DNA of 64,000 bases from JAWPMT01 sp965601475 (GTDB lineage Bacteria > Bacteroidota > Bacteroidia > Cytophagales > Cyclobacteriaceae). The stretch spans positions 5,704,001 to 5,768,000 of the forward strand of contig OZ271832.1 of assembly GCA_965601475.1 (NCBI GenBank), in the 5' to 3' direction. Below are positions 61,837-64,000 of the stretch, piece after piece. Numbering within the stretch: the stretch's first letter is position 1; the number at the start of each line of letters is the position of its first letter. The translations under genes and the position numbers were made by a program. The notes under the pieces are model-generated. The model had not been told where the DNA came from and ran no database searches. It saw only the letters and a program-made list of their open reading frames with translations.

Positions 61837-64000
61837 AGAAACACCAACCACCCAGGTGGATCAATCGGATTTTAGATTGGTACTGCAGGGAAGAGTATGC
61901 CAATGAAATCCGAGGAGATCTAATGGAGCTCTATGACCGATGGCTCCAAAAGGGTAGGTTCCAGGCAAATGTCAAATATGTACTCAATGCCTTGCTGTTC
62001 ATGCGCATGTACAACTCGAGATTCAATACACGTCAAAATTCAAACCGGATGGACATGTTCAAGAACTACTTCAAAATTGGATACCGTAACCTCCTGATTA
62101 ACAGAGGCTATTCAGCAATCAACATCAGCGGGCTTACTGTAGGTATGGCCATTACGATGATAATCGGACTTTGGATAAAAGCAGAGCTATCTCATAATAA
62201 GTCCCATGCCCATTACGATCGAATCGCACAGGTCATCCAGCATGAAACATACAATGGAGGGAAACACACCCACGACGCCGTGCCTTTTCCGATGGGCGAA
62301 GAACTGACAACAAAATATAGCAGTGATTTCAAGTACGTAGTGATGTCTGACTGGACGTACGAACACATATTGTCCAATGACAAGATGAGTATCATGCAAA
62401 TGGGAAGCTTCATGGATGTTCAGGCCCCTCATTTGCTTTCATTGAAAATGACCAAAGGCTCACGAGACGCTCTCCAGGATCCCCATTCCATCTTGCTCTC
62501 CGAATCCACCGCCAAAGCCCTATTTGGAGATACGGATCCTATGGGTCAAAGCATGGAGCTCGACAATGAACTGACAGTTACCGTGAGCGGTATCTATTCA
62601 GATCTCCCTTCCAACTCCAGTTTTGGGGATTTACATTTTGTCGCACCGTGGGAACTGTATGTATCCGCCTATGACTGGGTACGCAGCGCGAAAGAAAGAC
62701 AGGCCTGGGATGAAAATTCCTTCCAGCTTTTCGTCCAACTAGCCGAGTCCGTCTCAATGACTGATGTCAGCAAAAAAATCACATTTGCGAAGTATGATCA
62801 GTTGAACGACAATCAAAGATCCTCTGAGCCTGAAATTTTCCTGCACCCCATGTCGGATTGGCATTTACGCTCCAATTGGGAAAACGGCATTCAAACAGGG
62901 GGACTCATTCAGTATGTCTGGTTGTTTGGTATCATCGGCCTGTTTGTACTGGTTTTGGCCTGCGTTAATTTCATGAACCTGAGTACAGCTCGTTCCGAAA
63001 AAAGGGCCAAAGAAGTGGGGATACGAAAATCCATGGGCACATTTCGGGTACAGCTGGTTCACCAGTTTTTGTGCGAGTCTTTCCTCGTGGTGGTCCTGGC
63101 ATTCCTACTTTCTATGGTATTGGTGACCCTGGTATCACCGCTGGCGAGCAACATGGTAGGCTACCCCATACAATTACCTTTAACCGATGCCTATTTCTGG
63201 CTCATTTCGGGCGCCTTTATGCTGATTACCGGATTATTGGCTGGTAGCTATCCCGCATTGTATCTATCCTCCTTACAGCCGATCAAAGCGCTAAAAGGTA
63301 CCTTCAAAGCGGGGCCATCAGCGGTATTATTCAGAAGAGCGTTGGTGGTTTTTCAATTTTCGGTCTCTGTTCTCCTGATCATCGGCACGATTGTGGTGTT
63401 CAATCAAATTCAACATTCCAAAAATCGCCCACTAGGATATGATAAAAATGGTGTGATTACGATTGAGTTGAACACCTCAGATTTTGAGGGAAAATACAAC
63501 CTGCTAAGGAATGAATTAATCAGTAGCGGGGGCATTGTGGATATGACTGAATCTTCGAGTAGAATGACAAACGTCCAACACACCAACGGGGGATTCAGTT
63601 GGCAGGGAAAAGACCCAAACTTCAATACCAGTTTTTCCATTGTTTACGTCACACATGATTATGGCAATACCGTGGGTTGGGAGATTCTGGAGGGTCGGGA
63701 TTTCTCCAGGGAGATCGCCGGGGATTCTACGGCCTATCTCTTAAATGAAGCGGCGGTAGACTACATGGATATTGAGAACCCCATTGGGCAACGCATGAAG
63801 TGGGGTAGTCGTGAGCACACCATCATAGGAGTAGTGAAGAATATGCTGATGGAATCTCCTTTCAAATCAGTAACACCTACCATCTACATGATGAGTTATG
63901 ACGACCAGGCGAACTATATGACGTTTAAATTGAATCCGGAGCAAAGTATCGGCACCTCCCTGGATCAGGTGGAAAGGGTAATGGCTGAAATTGTACCCAA
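61833..64000 (+). CDS. FtsX-type ABC permease (3' end outside window)
   Basis: The frame from ATG 61833 stays open to the window end (about 722 codons). The N-terminal prefix domain (PRWINRILDWYCREEYANEIRGDLMELYDRW) is of the PadR-linked type. A first helix (GYSAINISGLTVGMAITMIIGLWI), a MacB-like periplasmic domain and the FtsX block (LFVLVLACVNFMNLSTARSEKRAKEVGIRKSMG) follow. The second half starts with FQFSVSVLLIIGTIVVFNQI. Like the first pair it has no ATPase gene in view. Confidence 0.9.
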   Translation, partial: MKKHQPPRWINRILDWYCREEYANEIRGDLMELYDRWLQKGRFQANVKYVLNALLFMRMYNSRFNTRQNSNRMDMFKNYFKIGYRNLLINRGYSAINISGLTVGMAITMIIGLWIKAELSHNKSHAHYDRIAQVIQHETYNGGKHTHDAVPFPMGEELTTKYSSDFKYVVMSDWTYEHILSNDKMSIMQMGSFMDVQAPHLLSLKMTKGSRDALQDPHSILLSESTAKALFGDTDPMGQSMELDNELTVTVSGIYSDLPSNSSFGDLHFVAPWELYVSAYDWVRSAKERQAWDENSFQLFVQLAESVSMTDVSKKITFAKYDQLNDNQRSSEPEIFLHPMSDWHLRSNWENGIQTGGLIQYVWLFGIIGLFVLVLACVNFMNLSTARSEKRAKEVGIRKSMGTFRVQLVHQFLCESFLVVVLAFLLSMVLVTLVSPLASNMVGYPIQLPLTDAYFWLISGAFMLITGLLAGSYPALYLSSLQPIKALKGTFKAGPSAVLFRRALVVFQFSVSVLLIIGTIVVFNQIQHSKNRPLGYDKNGVITIELNTSDFEGKYNLLRNELISSGGIVDMTESSSRMTNVQHTNGGFSWQGKDPNFNTSFSIVYVTHDYGNTVGWEILEGRDFSREIAGDSTAYLLNEAAVDYMDIENPIGQRMKWGSREHTIIGVVKNMLMESPFKSVTPTIYMMSYDDQANYMTFKLNPEQSIGTSLDQVERVMAEIVP

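Overview
The window looks like chromosomal DNA of a Bacteroidota bacterium, most likely from the Cytophagales. This is inferred from gene content: a mannan cassette ordered as in Bacteroides fragilis, PadR regulators paired with long FtsX-type permeases, an AraC regulator with a membrane sensor, many lipoproteins, TolB-like propellers, DyP peroxidase and DUF3750. No rRNA, CRISPR array or intact insertion sequence is visible.

Layout. 1-4.2 kb: a short-chain dehydrogenase cut by the window edge, a sulfurtransferase followed by a frameshifted APH-like kinase, and a serine hydrolase. 4.3-13.6 kb: a carbohydrate block. A LacI regulator heads a tightly packed minus-strand operon (small ORF, nucleoside-hydrolase-like lipoprotein, GH26 mannanase, GPH symporter, GH130 mannosylglucose phosphorylase, mannobiose/cellobiose 2-epimerase). 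A perfect 20-bp palindrome separates it from a divergent ribokinase and sugar transporter. 13.8-21.7 kb: a propeller lipoprotein, an Lrp-trypsin pair, a serine-hydrolase remnant, a subtilase, GreB and DUF3750. 22.1-28.5 kb: a five-gene oxidative module (membrane and soluble paralogues, DyP peroxidase, GST-P450 fusion, cell-wall amidase-like protein) whose two transcription units carry the same 9-4-9 palindrome. 28.7-38 kb: DUF2252, a PadR/FtsX pair, CPBP protease, AraC regulator and amidohydrolase.

38-43.7 kb holds the most unusual locus: a WYL regulator fused to a phytanoyl-CoA-dioxygenase-like domain, divergent from a roughly 1.3-kb non-coding stretch packed with tRNA-like structures, then a slipin and the RNA ligase RtcB. 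A conserved 44-bp promoter-like element precedes both the tRNA-like array and rtcB. At least two array units look like circularly permuted tRNAs. I read this as an RNA-damage or RNA-repair operon with its own tRNA-mimic RNA.

43.8-54.9 kb: a membrane amidohydrolase, a thioredoxin-like protein and five beta-propeller proteins. 55-60 kb: a rearranged accessory island with a broken DUF559 endonuclease, a truncated NADAR gene, a decayed conserved gene, and an intact NrtR / SPFH / NAD-kinase-like / winged-helix operon with three matching 21-bp operators. A copied DUF559 3' fragment brackets the island. 60-64 kb: an APC permease and a second PadR/FtsX pair running off the window.
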